Assembly: GCF_947502445.1 (NCBI RefSeq)
Contig: NZ_CANMZW010000007.1
Location: forward strand, 1 to 64,000
From: an uncultured Brevibacillus sp.
Lineage (GTDB): Bacteria; Bacillota; Bacilli; Brevibacillales; Brevibacillaceae
Length of the DNA: 64,000 nucleotides
Direction of reading: 5' to 3'
Each line of letters opens with the position of its first letter. Within the stretch, counting starts at the first letter, position 1. Of the stretch, positions 25,497-34,486 are shown in pieces. The translations under genes and the position numbers were made by a program. The notes beneath the pieces are model-generated. The model was not told where the DNA came from and did not search any database. It saw only the letters and a program-made list of their open reading frames with translations.

Positions 25497-26243
25497 ATGA
25501 AACATTGGATAGGAGTAGGTTTGCTAATAGCAGCACTAGGCTTGACTGGATGCAGTAGCTTGGAGGTGGTAGAGACCAAGAGACAATTGGAGCTGCCCGT
25601 GGATACCATCGAAGCACTGGATATTCAGACTGAATCGGGCGACTTGATTGTAAAAGGCGATGAAAAGGCTACCTCCATTAAAGTAGAAGCGACCATAAAA
25701 AAATCGAAGAGCGTCCCCGATGATGACATCATCGTTACCTTAGAGAAGGATGGAAATACAGCCAAGCTGGTTTCGGAGACAAAGGGTGGCTTTGGTGTTC
25801 GGATTACAGATCTTACGCTAGAAGTGACTATTCCAACCAAGCTCAATGTGAACGTAAACGACGGCTCCGGTGATGTAAATATTCTTAATCTTGCCGGTGC
25901 GCTCACGATTGAGGATGACTCAGGCGATATACTGATTAAAGATGTTTCTGGCGAGGTAGTGATTCAAGATCAGTCCGGTGATATCAAGATCAAAAACGCA
26001 TCTGCACTCAAGCTGATCAATGACGATTCCGGGGATATTTTCTTGGAGGATACAGGCGGGAATGTAGAATTACAAGATCAGTCGGGTGACATTGTCATTC
26101 GAGATCATACGGGAGACATCACGATTTCTGACGGAAGTGGAGATATGCTCATTGATACGGTCCAAGGAAATGTGACGATCACCGAGGATGGCTCTGGTGA
26201 GCGGGTAGTGAAAAATGTAAGTGGGTCTTTTATATCAAACTGA
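25497..26243 (+). CDS. Lipoprotein with DUF4097-like repeat beta-helix
   Basis: 248 residues. A lipoprotein signal ends in the lipobox LTGC, with Cys19 as the lipidated residue. The rest is a short-strand repeat, about 20 residues long, marked by DxSGDI (for example DDSGDILI, DQSGDIKI, DGSGDMLI) that continues to the C-terminus. This is a right-handed beta-helix as in DUF4097 adhesin-like proteins. AAGGGAG precedes the start. Anchored outside the membrane; function unknown. Confidence 0.8.
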   Translation: MKHWIGVGLLIAALGLTGCSSLEVVETKRQLELPVDTIEALDIQTESGDLIVKGDEKATSIKVEATIKKSKSVPDDDIIVTLEKDGNTAKLVSETKGGFGVRITDLTLEVTIPTKLNVNVNDGSGDVNILNLAGALTIEDDSGDILIKDVSGEVVIQDQSGDIKIKNASALKLINDDSGDIFLEDTGGNVELQDQSGDIVIRDHTGDITISDGSGDMLIDTVQGNVTITEDGSGERVVKNVSGSFISN

Positions 26244-26250
26244 ATACGAC

Positions 26251-26286
26251 AAAAAGCCGTTACCTGTTCAGGTAGCGGTTTTTTAG
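26251..26286. terminator. Bidirectional terminator between the lipoprotein and the ABC exporter
   Basis: GCCGTTACCTG pairs with CAGGTAGCGGT, with A-rich and T-rich flanks, so it can end transcription from both converging genes. Confidence 0.9.
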
Positions 26287-28097
26287 ATGCTAATTCGCTC
26301 TCTCGCTGCTTGTGGAAATTGCAAGGAGTACAGCTGGTGGTAACGCCCTTCCGCTCTAAGCAACTCAGCATGTGTGCCAGCTTCAACAATTCGTCCCTGT
26401 TCCATGACGACAATCTGATCGGCTTGTTGGATCGTCGACAGTCGATGCGCAATAACAAGACATGTACGACCAGTTAATAGGGAAGACAAAGCCTGTTGAA
26501 TCAGGTGCTCCGATTCGGTATCCAGGGCAGCAGTCGCTTCATCCAGAATAATGAGCCGCGGATTTTTCAGTATGGCGCGTGCGATAGATAGTCGCTGTTT
26601 TTGTCCACCTGACAGCTTTACGCCGCGTTCTCCTACTGCTGATTGATACCCCTCCGGAAAAGCGATGATAAAGTCGTGAGCGTTTGCGGCGCGGGCTGCA
26701 GCCTCGATTTCCTGATCAGTCGCGTCAGGACTGCCATAGGCGATATTGTCACGAATCGTCCCGTTCAACAAAATGATATCCTGTGATACGATGCCGAGCT
26801 GACTGCGCAGGGATGCGATTTTGAGATCCTTGACATCAAAACCGTCAACTCGCACTTGCCCATCCTGTACATCGTAAAAACGGGAGATTAAATGGGCGAC
26901 AGTTGACTTCCCGGCACCTGATGAACCAATGAGTGCGGTCACGGTACCTGGGGTAATCTTTAGTGTAAAATCGTGCAAGACAGGCAGGTCAGGCTGATAG
27001 CCAAAGGTTGCCTGCGAGAACTCAATTTCACCACGCAAGGGAGGAAGTGTGATCGCATCTGCTTTTTCCGTGATACTTGGCCTTGTGTCCAGTATTTCAG
27101 ATATGCGATCATAAGCTGCCGCTGATTGCTGAATCATGTTAATCATCCGACTAAGCTGACGTACTGGGGTTTGCAGCAGTCGCAGATAGGCGAGAAAAGC
27201 GACGATAGCGCCAATCGACAGGGCACCCGACATGGCCTGCCAGGCACCAAACAGAAGTACGACAGCCATCCCTAGGTAATTCAACAAATCAATCGCTGGA
27301 CTGAACATAGCACTAATGCGGGTAGCTGCCAGATTAGCATGCATATTCCGCACACTGCGCTGCTTGAATTGCTGAGCTTCGTATGGCTCGGTAGCATACG
27401 CTTTCATGAGCCTTACACTGGACAAGTTTTCGACCAGATGATTGTTCACATCCGCTGATGATTCCTGTACGGCGCGAAAGGAAGTGCGCATTCGCTTGCC
27501 GACCTTGCGGGTGAAGAAAAACAGGAGCGGGAATGTACATAGCATTAGTAGCGTCAATTGCGGATTCACGTACAGCATATAGATGGCGATGGCGAAAAAC
27601 GTCACCAGCTCCGTGACCATTTGCAACATGCCAGAGGAGACGAGCTGTTGCAGGATGCTGACATCGCCTGTGATGCGGGACATCAAATCGCCTGTCCGGT
27701 TTTTATCAAAAAACGCCATGTCCTGCTTCTGAAGATGCTGGTACAGCTCGTTGCGCAGCCGATTGATCGTATGCTGACCGATGTAGGAGAGTAAATAACT
27801 GCTTAGGTAGGTAAACAGACCAAGAAAAAGTGCTGCTCCTACTATACCCGCCCCAATCCACAGCAGCTCACCGTAACGTTTATCGGGAATAGCATGGTCA
27901 ATCGTATACGCTGTCAGCTGGGGAATCGCGAATTCCAGTAGTGAAATGACGAGAATCGCGACGAGTGCGAGGAGCATCTTTTGCCATTGCTCACGCGCAT
28001 GAGTAAACAATCGCTTGTACATGCTCCAGACCGAACCAGCCGAGGCGCGCTCATCCGTTATAATCCGCTTCGTTCTATGCTGATTATCGTTTCTCAT
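26283..28097 (-). CDS. ABC exporter, fused membrane and ATPase domains
   Basis: 604 residues. Six transmembrane helices (about 45-330) and the FDKNRTGDLMSRI intracellular-loop motif precede an ATPase with Walker A GSSGAGKS, signature LSGGQKQR and Walker B LIILDEATAALD. This is the type I half-transporter layout of multidrug/lipid exporters, acting as a dimer. The start overlaps the PadR gene's stop (ATGA), so the exporter is co-transcribed with, and presumably repressed by, that regulator. Confidence 0.92.
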   Translation of the reverse strand: MRNDNQHRTKRIITDERASAGSVWSMYKRLFTHAREQWQKMLLALVAILVISLLEFAIPQLTAYTIDHAIPDKRYGELLWIGAGIVGAALFLGLFTYLSSYLLSYIGQHTINRLRNELYQHLQKQDMAFFDKNRTGDLMSRITGDVSILQQLVSSGMLQMVTELVTFFAIAIYMLYVNPQLTLLMLCTFPLLFFFTRKVGKRMRTSFRAVQESSADVNNHLVENLSSVRLMKAYATEPYEAQQFKQRSVRNMHANLAATRISAMFSPAIDLLNYLGMAVVLLFGAWQAMSGALSIGAIVAFLAYLRLLQTPVRQLSRMINMIQQSAAAYDRISEILDTRPSITEKADAITLPPLRGEIEFSQATFGYQPDLPVLHDFTLKITPGTVTALIGSSGAGKSTVAHLISRFYDVQDGQVRVDGFDVKDLKIASLRSQLGIVSQDIILLNGTIRDNIAYGSPDATDQEIEAAARAANAHDFIIAFPEGYQSAVGERGVKLSGGQKQRLSIARAILKNPRLIILDEATAALDTESEHLIQQALSSLLTGRTCLVIAHRLSTIQQADQIVVMEQGRIVEAGTHAELLRAEGRYHQLYSLQFPQAARERISI

Positions 28098-28690
28098 CGA
28101 TAAGCATCCTCTCCGAAGTGGCCTTCCAGCTTGTGGCGAACCTTTTTCACAAAAAAGATCAGTCGAGAGAGCTGCACCGGATCATTCTCTGCTTTCTTCT
28201 GCAACTCCTTCATGGTTTCGACCAATTCGTTCAGCTCTTGTTGGAGCTCTAGATTGCTTGCGCTAAGATCAGCAGGCATCTGTTTCTGGGTGACTTCGCG
28301 TTTTTCTTCTGCTTGTCTTTCCTGCAAAAAAACAAGGCCAGCTCTAGTAATGGAATACGTCTTCTTGCCACTGACTACTTCTGAGCTGACCAGCTCACGA
28401 TCCTCTAACATTTGCAGCGTAGGGTAAATCGACCCTGGACTTGGAGAATACAGCCCGCCGGTTTTTTCCTCTAGCCCCTTCATCATCTGATAGCCATGCA
28501 TGGGCTCAGTAGCTAGCAGCTCTAATAACGCATACTTCACATCACCTCTGCCAAAAAAACGTTTCCCGCGTCCGCCGCGCCCGCCATGACGATAGTAGCT
28601 GTCGTCTTTTTCATTCGATAAGCCGCGCTGATACGGGTCATAGGAGCGCCGATACTCATCCGAAAAAGGAGACCGAAAATGATTACGCAT
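28094..28690 (-). CDS. PadR-family repressor
   Basis: 198 residues. A Gly/Arg-rich N-terminus (residues 36-48) precedes the PadR winged helix (about 50-125) with LLELLATEPMHGYQMMKGLE and SIYPTLQMLED. A C-terminal helical dimerisation region follows. GAAAGGTGG is the ribosome site. The promoter just upstream carries a large palindrome. It is likely a drug- or stress-sensing repressor of itself and the ABC exporter behind it. The Gly/Arg-rich extension is unusual for the family. Confidence 0.88.
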   Translation of the reverse strand: MRNHFRSPFSDEYRRSYDPYQRGLSNEKDDSYYRHGGRGGRGKRFFGRGDVKYALLELLATEPMHGYQMMKGLEEKTGGLYSPSPGSIYPTLQMLEDRELVSSEVVSGKKTYSITRAGLVFLQERQAEEKREVTQKQMPADLSASNLELQQELNELVETMKELQKKAENDPVQLSRLIFFVKKVRHKLEGHFGEDAYR

Positions 28691-28705
28691 AACATTCCAC
28701 CTTTC

Positions 28706-28754
28706 AATACGATATATCGAATTAAATGTAAACGATATATCGTATTGATGTCAA
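28706..28754 (-). promoter_or_regulatory. PadR operon promoter with palindromic operator
   Basis: AATACGATATATCG (28706-28719) and CGATATATCGTATT (28733-28746) are exact inverted copies, 13 bp apart. On the minus strand, TTGACA (28754-28749) and TACATT at an 18-bp spacing form a promoter that overlaps the repeats. A repressor bound here would block RNA polymerase directly. Confidence 0.75.
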
Positions 28755-28857
28755 TATACTGTCTTACTTTTTGCAATCGAAAGAAATTTAGCCGACTAAT
28801 AAAAAAAGTCTTTAATCTCCAATAAAGAAGTGCTAATATAACAACTGTAAGCGTAAT

Positions 28858-28893
28858 TGAGAATGAATCTCTTTATTACTGAGAATGAATCTC
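28858..28893 (+). promoter_or_regulatory. Tandem Fur-like boxes before yclNOPQ
   Basis: TGAGAATGAATCTC occurs twice (28858-28871, 28880-28893), exactly 22 bp apart, within an AT-rich region 65-100 bp before yclN. It approximates the Fur consensus and has the palindromic GAGA...TCTC core. Regulation by iron fits the operon's function. Confidence 0.6.
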
Positions 28894-28957
28894 CTTATTA
28901 CTAATAAGAATAAACCAAGACAGTATTCCTCCGGATTAAAGGAAGAGTAGGGAAGCG

Positions 28958-29911
28958 ATGAAAAAGAGATATTTGGTCATAACACTTATTTTGCTATCAA
29001 TAGCGTCATTGTTTATCGGTGTGAAGGACATCTCGCCTTGGGAGCTGTTCAATCTGTCAGACGACAAGGTACAGGTGATGTGGATCAGCAGGATTCCTCG
29101 TTTGATCAGTATCATCATTGCCGGGATCAGCATGAGTGTCGTAGGTCTGATCATGCAGCAGCTGACACGGAATAAATTCGTTTCACCTACTACGGCAGGT
29201 ACAGAGGACTCCGTCCGATTCGGGATTCTGGTTTCGCTGATGGTATTCTACGATGCCAGTCCGCTGGTGAAGCTGCTTGTAGCTTTTGTATTTGCACTAC
29301 TTGGAACCTTCATTTTTATGAAGATCCTCGACAGGATTAAATTCAAGGATTCCATTTTCATTCCGCTGGTAGGCTTGATGTTTGGTAATATCGTAGGCTC
29401 GATTACTACGTTTTTTGCCTATAAGTACGACCTCATCCAGAACATGTCAGCTTGGCTGCACGGAGATTTTTCCGCCATTATGAAAGGCAGCTATGAGCTT
29501 TTGTACATAAGCATCCCGCTGGTGATTATCGCGTATCTGTTTGCCAACAAGTTTACGATTGCAGGGATGGGTGAGGAGTTCGCCATCAATCTGGGGTTGA
29601 ACTACAAGCAGGTCGTAAATATTGGCTTGGTCATCGTCGCCATGGTTTCTTCCGTCGTGATTTTGACGGTCGGTACGATTCCGTTTCTCGGCTTGATCAT
29701 TCCCAACATCGTGACCCTGTATTTGGGGGATAACCTGAAGAAGAGCTTGTCTCATACTGCTTTGCTGGGTGCTGTGTTTGTACTGTGCTGTGATATTCTG
29801 GGACGCCTTATCATTTTTCCATATGAAATCTCGATTGGCTTGATGGTAGGGGTAGTTGGTAGCGGAATATTCGTGTTCTTACTCATGAGAAGAAAGGCAT
29901 ATGAACGATGA
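28958..29911 (+). CDS. yclN: Petrobactin-type siderophore ABC permease YclN
   Basis: 317 residues, about nine transmembrane helices of the FecCD family. The sequence is strongly like B. subtilis YclN (for example SRIPRLISIIIAGISMSVVG and the GTIPFLGLIIPNIV motif). One half of the membrane channel that imports ferric siderophore across the cytoplasmic membrane. First gene of the iron operon. Its stop overlaps the yclO start (ATGA). Confidence 0.9.
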   Translation: MKKRYLVITLILLSIASLFIGVKDISPWELFNLSDDKVQVMWISRIPRLISIIIAGISMSVVGLIMQQLTRNKFVSPTTAGTEDSVRFGILVSLMVFYDASPLVKLLVAFVFALLGTFIFMKILDRIKFKDSIFIPLVGLMFGNIVGSITTFFAYKYDLIQNMSAWLHGDFSAIMKGSYELLYISIPLVIIAYLFANKFTIAGMGEEFAINLGLNYKQVVNIGLVIVAMVSSVVILTVGTIPFLGLIIPNIVTLYLGDNLKKSLSHTALLGAVFVLCCDILGRLIIFPYEISIGLMVGVVGSGIFVFLLMRRKAYER

Positions 29912-30852
29912 AAGCTAAGCTTGGTGTCCTGGCGATTGTCGCCATTGCTCTAATAGCCATATTCATGCTGATCGATGCAGGTGGCAACTGGGATTATGTA
30001 CTGCCTCGGCGCTTGAAGAAAATTCTCGCCATTGTTTTGACTGGTACGATTATCGCTTTCTCAACAATGGTATTCCAGACGATTACCAACAACCGGATTT
30101 TGACGCCCAGCATCATAGGCTTGGATTCCTTGTACATGTTCATCCAAACCTTCGTCATATTCGCATTTGGTTCCACCCACATTACGCTGTTGAACAAAAA
30201 TATCAACTTCCTGATCTCTGCGGGCGTGATGGTGCTGTTTGCCATGTTGTTATACAAGTTCCTGTTCAAGAGGGAAGGGCAAAATATATACTTTCTACTT
30301 TTAATCGGGATCATTTTTGGCACGTTGTTTAACAGTCTCGCTACGTTCATGCAGGTGTTGATTGATCCGAATGAATTCCAGGTCGTTCAAGACAAAATGT
30401 TCGCCAGCTTTAACAATGTGAACACCGACCTGTTAATCATCAGCTTCATCCTGGTGATTGCGATCGCGATTTACTTCTGGCGCTATATGAAATACCTGGA
30501 TGTGCTGGCGCTCGGGCGTGATCAAGCCGTCAACCTCGGGATCGATTACGATTTCGTCGTGAAGCGTTTCCTGATCGTAATCGCTTTGCTCGTATCGATT
30601 GCGACTGCATTGGTAGGACCCATTACGTTCCTGGGACTCCTCGTCGCCAACCTGGCTCATCAGTTTATGAAGACGTATCAGCATAAATACTTGCTGGCAG
30701 GGTCATCCTTAATCAGTATTGTTGCTTTGGTAGGTGGCTTGTTGGTTGTAGAGCGTGTGTTCACGTTCTCCACAACACTCAGCGTCATCGTCAACTTTAT
30801 CGGTGGAGTTTACTTCATCTATCTTCTGTTAAAGGAGAATAAATCGTGGTAG
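29908..30852 (+). CDS. yclO: Siderophore ABC permease YclO
   Basis: 314 residues, a FecCD-type polytopic protein that pairs with YclN. The conserved cytoplasmic-loop motif LVGPITFLGLLVANLAHQ contacts the ATPase. It overlaps yclN by four bases and yclP by seven, so the three are translationally coupled. Confidence 0.9.
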   Translation: MKAKLGVLAIVAIALIAIFMLIDAGGNWDYVLPRRLKKILAIVLTGTIIAFSTMVFQTITNNRILTPSIIGLDSLYMFIQTFVIFAFGSTHITLLNKNINFLISAGVMVLFAMLLYKFLFKREGQNIYFLLLIGIIFGTLFNSLATFMQVLIDPNEFQVVQDKMFASFNNVNTDLLIISFILVIAIAIYFWRYMKYLDVLALGRDQAVNLGIDYDFVVKRFLIVIALLVSIATALVGPITFLGLLVANLAHQFMKTYQHKYLLAGSSLISIVALVGGLLVVERVFTFSTTLSVIVNFIGGVYFIYLLLKENKSW

Positions 30853-31604
30853 AAGTCCGGAATGTCTCAAAACAGTATGGTAGCAAATACGTCGTGGAAA
30901 ATGTCTCTGTGAATATCACCAAGGGAAAAATCACGTCCTTCATCGGACCCAATGGGGCCGGGAAGAGTACCCTGCTGTCCATGATCAGTCGCCTTTTGAC
31001 GAAGGATCAGGGAGAGATTTTTCTTGAGGGACAGGAGATTAGTCAGTGCAAGAGCAACGAGCTGGCTAAAAAAATTTCAATCCTCAAGCAATCCAACCAT
31101 ATTACGGTTCGGTTGACGATTCGTGAGCTGGTCAGCTTTGGTCGCTTCCCATATTCCCAAGGGAACCTGTCAAAAGAAGATTGGCAGTACGTTGACGAGG
31201 CAATCCGCTATTTGGAGCTGGAGGACATTCAGCACAAGTATTTGGATCAGCTGAGTGGTGGACAGAGACAACGTGCCTACATCGCGATGGTTGTCGCCCA
31301 AAACACCGAGTACGTCCTGTTGGATGAGCCGCTCAATAACCTCGATATGAAGCATTCTGTTCAGATCATGAAGGTGTTGAGAAGACTGGTAGACGAAATG
31401 GGCAAGACAGTGGTGATCGTTATTCACGATATTAACTTTGCTTCCTGCTACTCGGATTTTATCGTGGCGCTGAAAGACGGCAAGGTCGTGAAGGAAGGTC
31501 CTACAGAGGAAATCATCAACTCCTCGATTCTAAAAGACGTCTACGATATGGACATCCAGATTGAAGACATTGATGAAAACAAAATATGCGTGTACTATGC
31601 GTAA
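30846..31604 (+). CDS. yclP: Siderophore ABC transporter ATPase YclP
   Basis: 252 residues from a GTG start with AAAGGAG upstream. Walker A GPNGAGKS, the signature [13 protein letters not shown] and Walker B YVLLDEPLNNLD identify a FepC/FecE-type ATPase that powers the YclNO channel. Confidence 0.92.
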   Translation: MVEVRNVSKQYGSKYVVENVSVNITKGKITSFIGPNGAGKSTLLSMISRLLTKDQGEIFLEGQEISQCKSNELAKKISILKQSNHITVRLTIRELVSFGRFPYSQGNLSKEDWQYVDEAIRYLELEDIQHKYLDQLSGGQRQRAYIAMVVAQNTEYVLLDEPLNNLDMKHSVQIMKVLRRLVDEMGKTVVIVIHDINFASCYSDFIVALKDGKVVKEGPTEEIINSSILKDVYDMDIQIEDIDENKICVYYA

Positions 31605-31681
31605 GCTCCAACTTCCATTCGTTAAAATTATTTTGATGGCAAGCAGGGGGAAATCATCTCGAAGCGAGCTATCAATAATTT

Positions 31682-31701
31682 TATATATTTTAAAATATAT
31701 A
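31682..31701 (+). promoter_or_regulatory. 20-bp AT palindrome before yclQ
   Basis: TATATATTTTAAAATATATA is a perfect palindrome ending two bases before the yclQ ribosome site AGAGGTGA. In RNA it could form a weak hairpin just before the site; as DNA it could be a binding site or a -10 region for separate expression of the binding protein. Confidence 0.45.
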
Positions 31702-31715
31702 TAGAGGTGATAGAA

Positions 31716-32720
31716 GTGAACAAGAAACTTATCATGCTGTTCATGGCAGTGCTGCTGGCGGTATTTACTGCAGCTTGCGGATCAAATAGCGCGGCACCTG
31801 CAACTCAAACTTCAGGAGCTGGCGCTTCTACAGATGCTGCAAAAGCACCGGAAGCAGCGAAGGAATCTGAAGAAATTACAATCAAGCATAAATTGGGCGA
31901 AGCAAAACTGAAAAAGAACCCGCAAACAGTTGTAGCTTTCGACTATGGGGTTCTCGATTCTTTGGATAAATTGGGTATCGAAGTAACAGGTGTAGCCCAA
32001 GCAAACGTTCCTCCTTACCTGGCAAAATTCAAGGATGCAAAATATAAAAACATTGGTGGCTTGAAAGAGCCAGACTTTGAAAAAATCAATGCGATGAAGC
32101 CAGACGTTATCTTCATTTCTGGCAGACAGCAAGATGCTTATGAAGAGCTGAACAAAATCGCTCCAACCATCTTTTTGGGCGTAGATACTTCCAAGTACAT
32201 GGAATCCTTCACTGAAAACATGAAAACACTTGGTACCATCTTCGGAAAAGAAGCACAAGTAGATGAAGAATTGGCTAAAATCAATGACTCCATCAAGCAA
32301 CTGAACGAAAAAGCGACAGCAAGCGGTAAAAATGCTCTGATCGTCCTGGCAAACGAAGGTAAAATCAGCGCTTACGGTGCTGGCTCCCGTTTTGGAATTT
32401 TGCATGACGTATTTGGCTTCACTCCTGTAGATAAAAACATCGAAGTATCGACTCATGGTCAAAGCGTATCGTTTGAGTATGTAGCAGAAAAAGATCCGGA
32501 TTACCTCTTTGTGGTAGACCGCGATGGAGCAGTTGCTACAAATAAAGATGCTGTTTCTCCTGCTAAACAAGTCATTGAAAACGACCTGGTGAAAAACACA
32601 AAAGCATTCAAAAACGGCAACATCATTTACCTCGATTCAAACTACTGGTACCTGTCTGGAGGCGGATTGGTTTCCACTGCGAACATGGCAGACGAAGTAT
32701 TGAAAGACATCAAGTGGTAA
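31716..32720 (+). CDS. yclQ: Siderophore-binding lipoprotein YclQ
   Basis: 334 residues. The GTG at 31716 is chosen because the ribosome site AGAGGTGA (31703-31710) covers an earlier in-frame GTG at 31707. A lipoprotein signal ends FTAACG. After an Ala/Thr-rich linker, a periplasmic-binding fold of class III follows (LGEAKLKKNPQTVVAFDYG ... GLKEPDFEKINAMKPDVIF). It delivers ferric petrobactin or a related catecholate to YclNOP. Separated from yclP by 111 bp with its own potential control element. Confidence 0.9.
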   Translation: MNKKLIMLFMAVLLAVFTAACGSNSAAPATQTSGAGASTDAAKAPEAAKESEEITIKHKLGEAKLKKNPQTVVAFDYGVLDSLDKLGIEVTGVAQANVPPYLAKFKDAKYKNIGGLKEPDFEKINAMKPDVIFISGRQQDAYEELNKIAPTIFLGVDTSKYMESFTENMKTLGTIFGKEAQVDEELAKINDSIKQLNEKATASGKNALIVLANEGKISAYGAGSRFGILHDVFGFTPVDKNIEVSTHGQSVSFEYVAEKDPDYLFVVDRDGAVATNKDAVSPAKQVIENDLVKNTKAFKNGNIIYLDSNYWYLSGGGLVSTANMADEVLKDIKW

Positions 32721-32754
32721 AAGGTCAAGCAAAAGAGATATAGGTAGTATAGAG

Positions 32755-32794
32755 CAGCTCAGGGCGAAGCATTTGCCTTGGGCTGTTTGTTTTT
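32755..32794 (+). terminator. Terminator after yclQ
   Basis: CAGCTCAGGGC pairs with GCCTTGGGCTG (two G-U pairs), then a T-rich tail. Confidence 0.85.
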
Positions 32795-32828
32795 ACAAGT
32801 ACGTAAATGGAATGTGACAGGAAACACG

Positions 32829-32870
32829 AAAAAACCATTCCCTTCACTGCTTGCTTGGGAATGGTTTTTG
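32829..32870 (-). terminator. Terminator after the siderophore ATPase (usable from both strands)
   Basis: AAAAACCATTCCC pairs with GGGAATGGTTTTT; both flanks support termination. It lies about 40 bp past the stop of the minus-strand ATPase gene. Confidence 0.85.
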
Positions 32871-32907
32871 CTGTTCCGGTGAGGTTCGAGCAAAACGCAG
32901 ACGCAGA

Positions 32908-33783
32908 TTAGCGAGTGCCAACCAGTCTGCGTTCTTCTACTTGCACAGCTTCGGCGGGAGCGCTGGCAGGGCTCGTGCTTGGCTGCTCTTGCTCGATGGA
33001 ACTTGTCAATTCAAACGGGAGGCAAAGCGGTACGCCTGTACGCGGGTCATGCAAAATGTCAGCTTCGATATTGAACACTTTGCGTAGCATATCAGGAGTC
33101 ATGACCTCGGTAGGACTTCCTTCCGCTACGACAGTACCACGGGAGATAGCGACCATGTGCTGGGCATAGCGGGTCGCATGATTCAGGTCATGAACGACCA
33201 TGACGATGGTGCGCTTCTCTTCTTCATTCAGCTTTTGCAGCAATTTCAGAACCTCGAGCTGATGCGCCATATCGAGGAACGTAGTCGGTTCATCCAAAAA
33301 CAATATATCAGTGCCTTGGGCGAGTGCCATCGCAATCCAAGCACGCTGACGCTGACCACCAGACAATTGATCGACAGGGCGATCATAGAAGTCGATCATC
33401 CCAGTCATGGCAATCGCCCATTGAACGATCTCTTTATCTTCCTTGGTCAAAGAGCCGAAGCCTTTTTGATGCGGAAAGCGGCCATACGTTACCAGCTCAG
33501 ATACGGTTAGTCCATCGGGTGCAGTAGGGTTTTGCGGGAGAATTGCCAGCTGCTTGGCAACGTCTTTGGTCGATTGCTGATGAATCGATTTTCCATCCAA
33601 AAATACTTGCCCGCCAGTCGGTTTCATGATGCGAGCGAGTGTTTTGAGGATCGTCGACTTCCCAGAGCCGTTCGCACCGACGAGTGCTGTAATCTTTCCA
33701 GATGGAATACTGATGTTCAAATCCTTTACAATGGAAAGCTCGCCGTAACCAATATCCAGCTTTTGCGTATATAAGCGTTCCAC
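32908..33783 (-). CDS. Stand-alone iron-siderophore ABC ATPase (FecE/YusV-like)
   Basis: 291 residues from a GTG with AAAGGAG 10 bases upstream. Walker A GANGSGKS, signature [13 protein letters not shown] and Walker [13 protein letters not shown] place it with FepC/FecE ATPases. An extra 35-residue Ser/Pro/Glu-rich C-terminal tail follows the usual end (PLCLPFEL). No permease or binding protein is adjacent, so it probably energises permeases encoded elsewhere, as YusV does in B. subtilis. A near-perfect Fur box is 52 bp upstream. Confidence 0.88.
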   Translation of the reverse strand: MERLYTQKLDIGYGELSIVKDLNISIPSGKITALVGANGSGKSTILKTLARIMKPTGGQVFLDGKSIHQQSTKDVAKQLAILPQNPTAPDGLTVSELVTYGRFPHQKGFGSLTKEDKEIVQWAIAMTGMIDFYDRPVDQLSGGQRQRAWIAMALAQGTDILFLDEPTTFLDMAHQLEVLKLLQKLNEEEKRTIVMVVHDLNHATRYAQHMVAISRGTVVAEGSPTEVMTPDMLRKVFNIEADILHDPRTGVPLCLPFELTSSIEQEQPSTSPASAPAEAVQVEERRLVGTR

Positions 33784-33834
33784 AACAGGTCAACTCCTTT
33801 ATAGGAAGGTATGTATTGTAAAAAGATGAGTTTA

Positions 33835-33853
33835 GAAAATGATAATCATTTTC
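33835..33853 (-). promoter_or_regulatory. Fur box before the siderophore ATPase
   Basis: GAAAATGATAATCATTTTC is a 9-1-9 perfect inverted repeat, differing from the classical 19-bp Fur consensus at only a few outer positions. It lies just upstream of the minus-strand ATPase gene. Confidence 0.85.
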
Positions 33854-33967
33854 AATTAAGTATATAACGAAAAGGGTAATTTATTCAAGACTCGCAAAGA
33901 TACAGAGTGAAATTTTTTGGCGTACTGGTTGTATGGTAAGCTTGTTATATAAAAAAGAGGGAGAAGC

Positions 33968-34375
33968 ATGATGGACAATAAAAATATAAAGGAGATTGTC
34001 GTTTGTAATTTTGTAGGTATGTATGTAGATGCTTTGACAAGAGGCAAGGAATATGAAGTCTTGGCGGAAAATGAAGAAAAGCATCAAATAAAAATAGTAG
34101 GTAACAACGGCCGGACAAGGTGGTTTAAGAGAAACCTCTTTTTACCTGCTGGAAGTAACGTAACCACTATGGTTTCCTGGCAGTATGATGACGACATAAA
34201 AGATAGAAGTGAAAAATCATTAGAGCATGTCGAGGTGACGATAACTTTTAGCAGTGGAGAGAAGAGATGGTGCTCATTGTGTACAAAGTATGGACTGTTT
34301 GACTACATAGAGAGAAATATGGAAGCTTTCATGTTGTCTTTTTTCATTCCTACTAACCACGCGTCAATAAAGTGA
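33968..34375 (+). CDS. Hypothetical cytoplasmic protein
   Basis: 135 residues; an alternative ATG is one codon later. GAGGGAGAAGC precedes the start. No signal peptide or membrane segment. The first half (MYVDALTRGKEYEVLAE ... GRTRWFKRNLF) looks like a small SH3-like barrel, and the second half (VEVTITFSSGEKRWCSLCTK) is beta-rich with two cysteines. I do not recognise the family. Single gene between two unrelated operons. Confidence 0.6.
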   Translation: MMDNKNIKEIVVCNFVGMYVDALTRGKEYEVLAENEEKHQIKIVGNNGRTRWFKRNLFLPAGSNVTTMVSWQYDDDIKDRSEKSLEHVEVTITFSSGEKRWCSLCTKYGLFDYIERNMEAFMLSFFIPTNHASIK

Positions 34376-34426
34376 TACAAGTCGATGCTCCTGGGTTGGT
34401 AGCGAGCGATTGTAAAAGTCATTCTG

Positions 34427-34471
34427 ATAAAAAATAGCCAACATGCTCATGAAGTAAGCACATTGGCTATT
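34427..34471 (-). terminator. Terminator after yxcD
   Basis: On the minus strand AATAGCCAA pairs with TTGGCTATT around an inner TGCT/AGCA stem, followed by six T. It lies 15 bp past the yxcD stop. Confidence 0.88.
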
Positions 34472-34486
34472 GGTTTAAAGGTCCTA

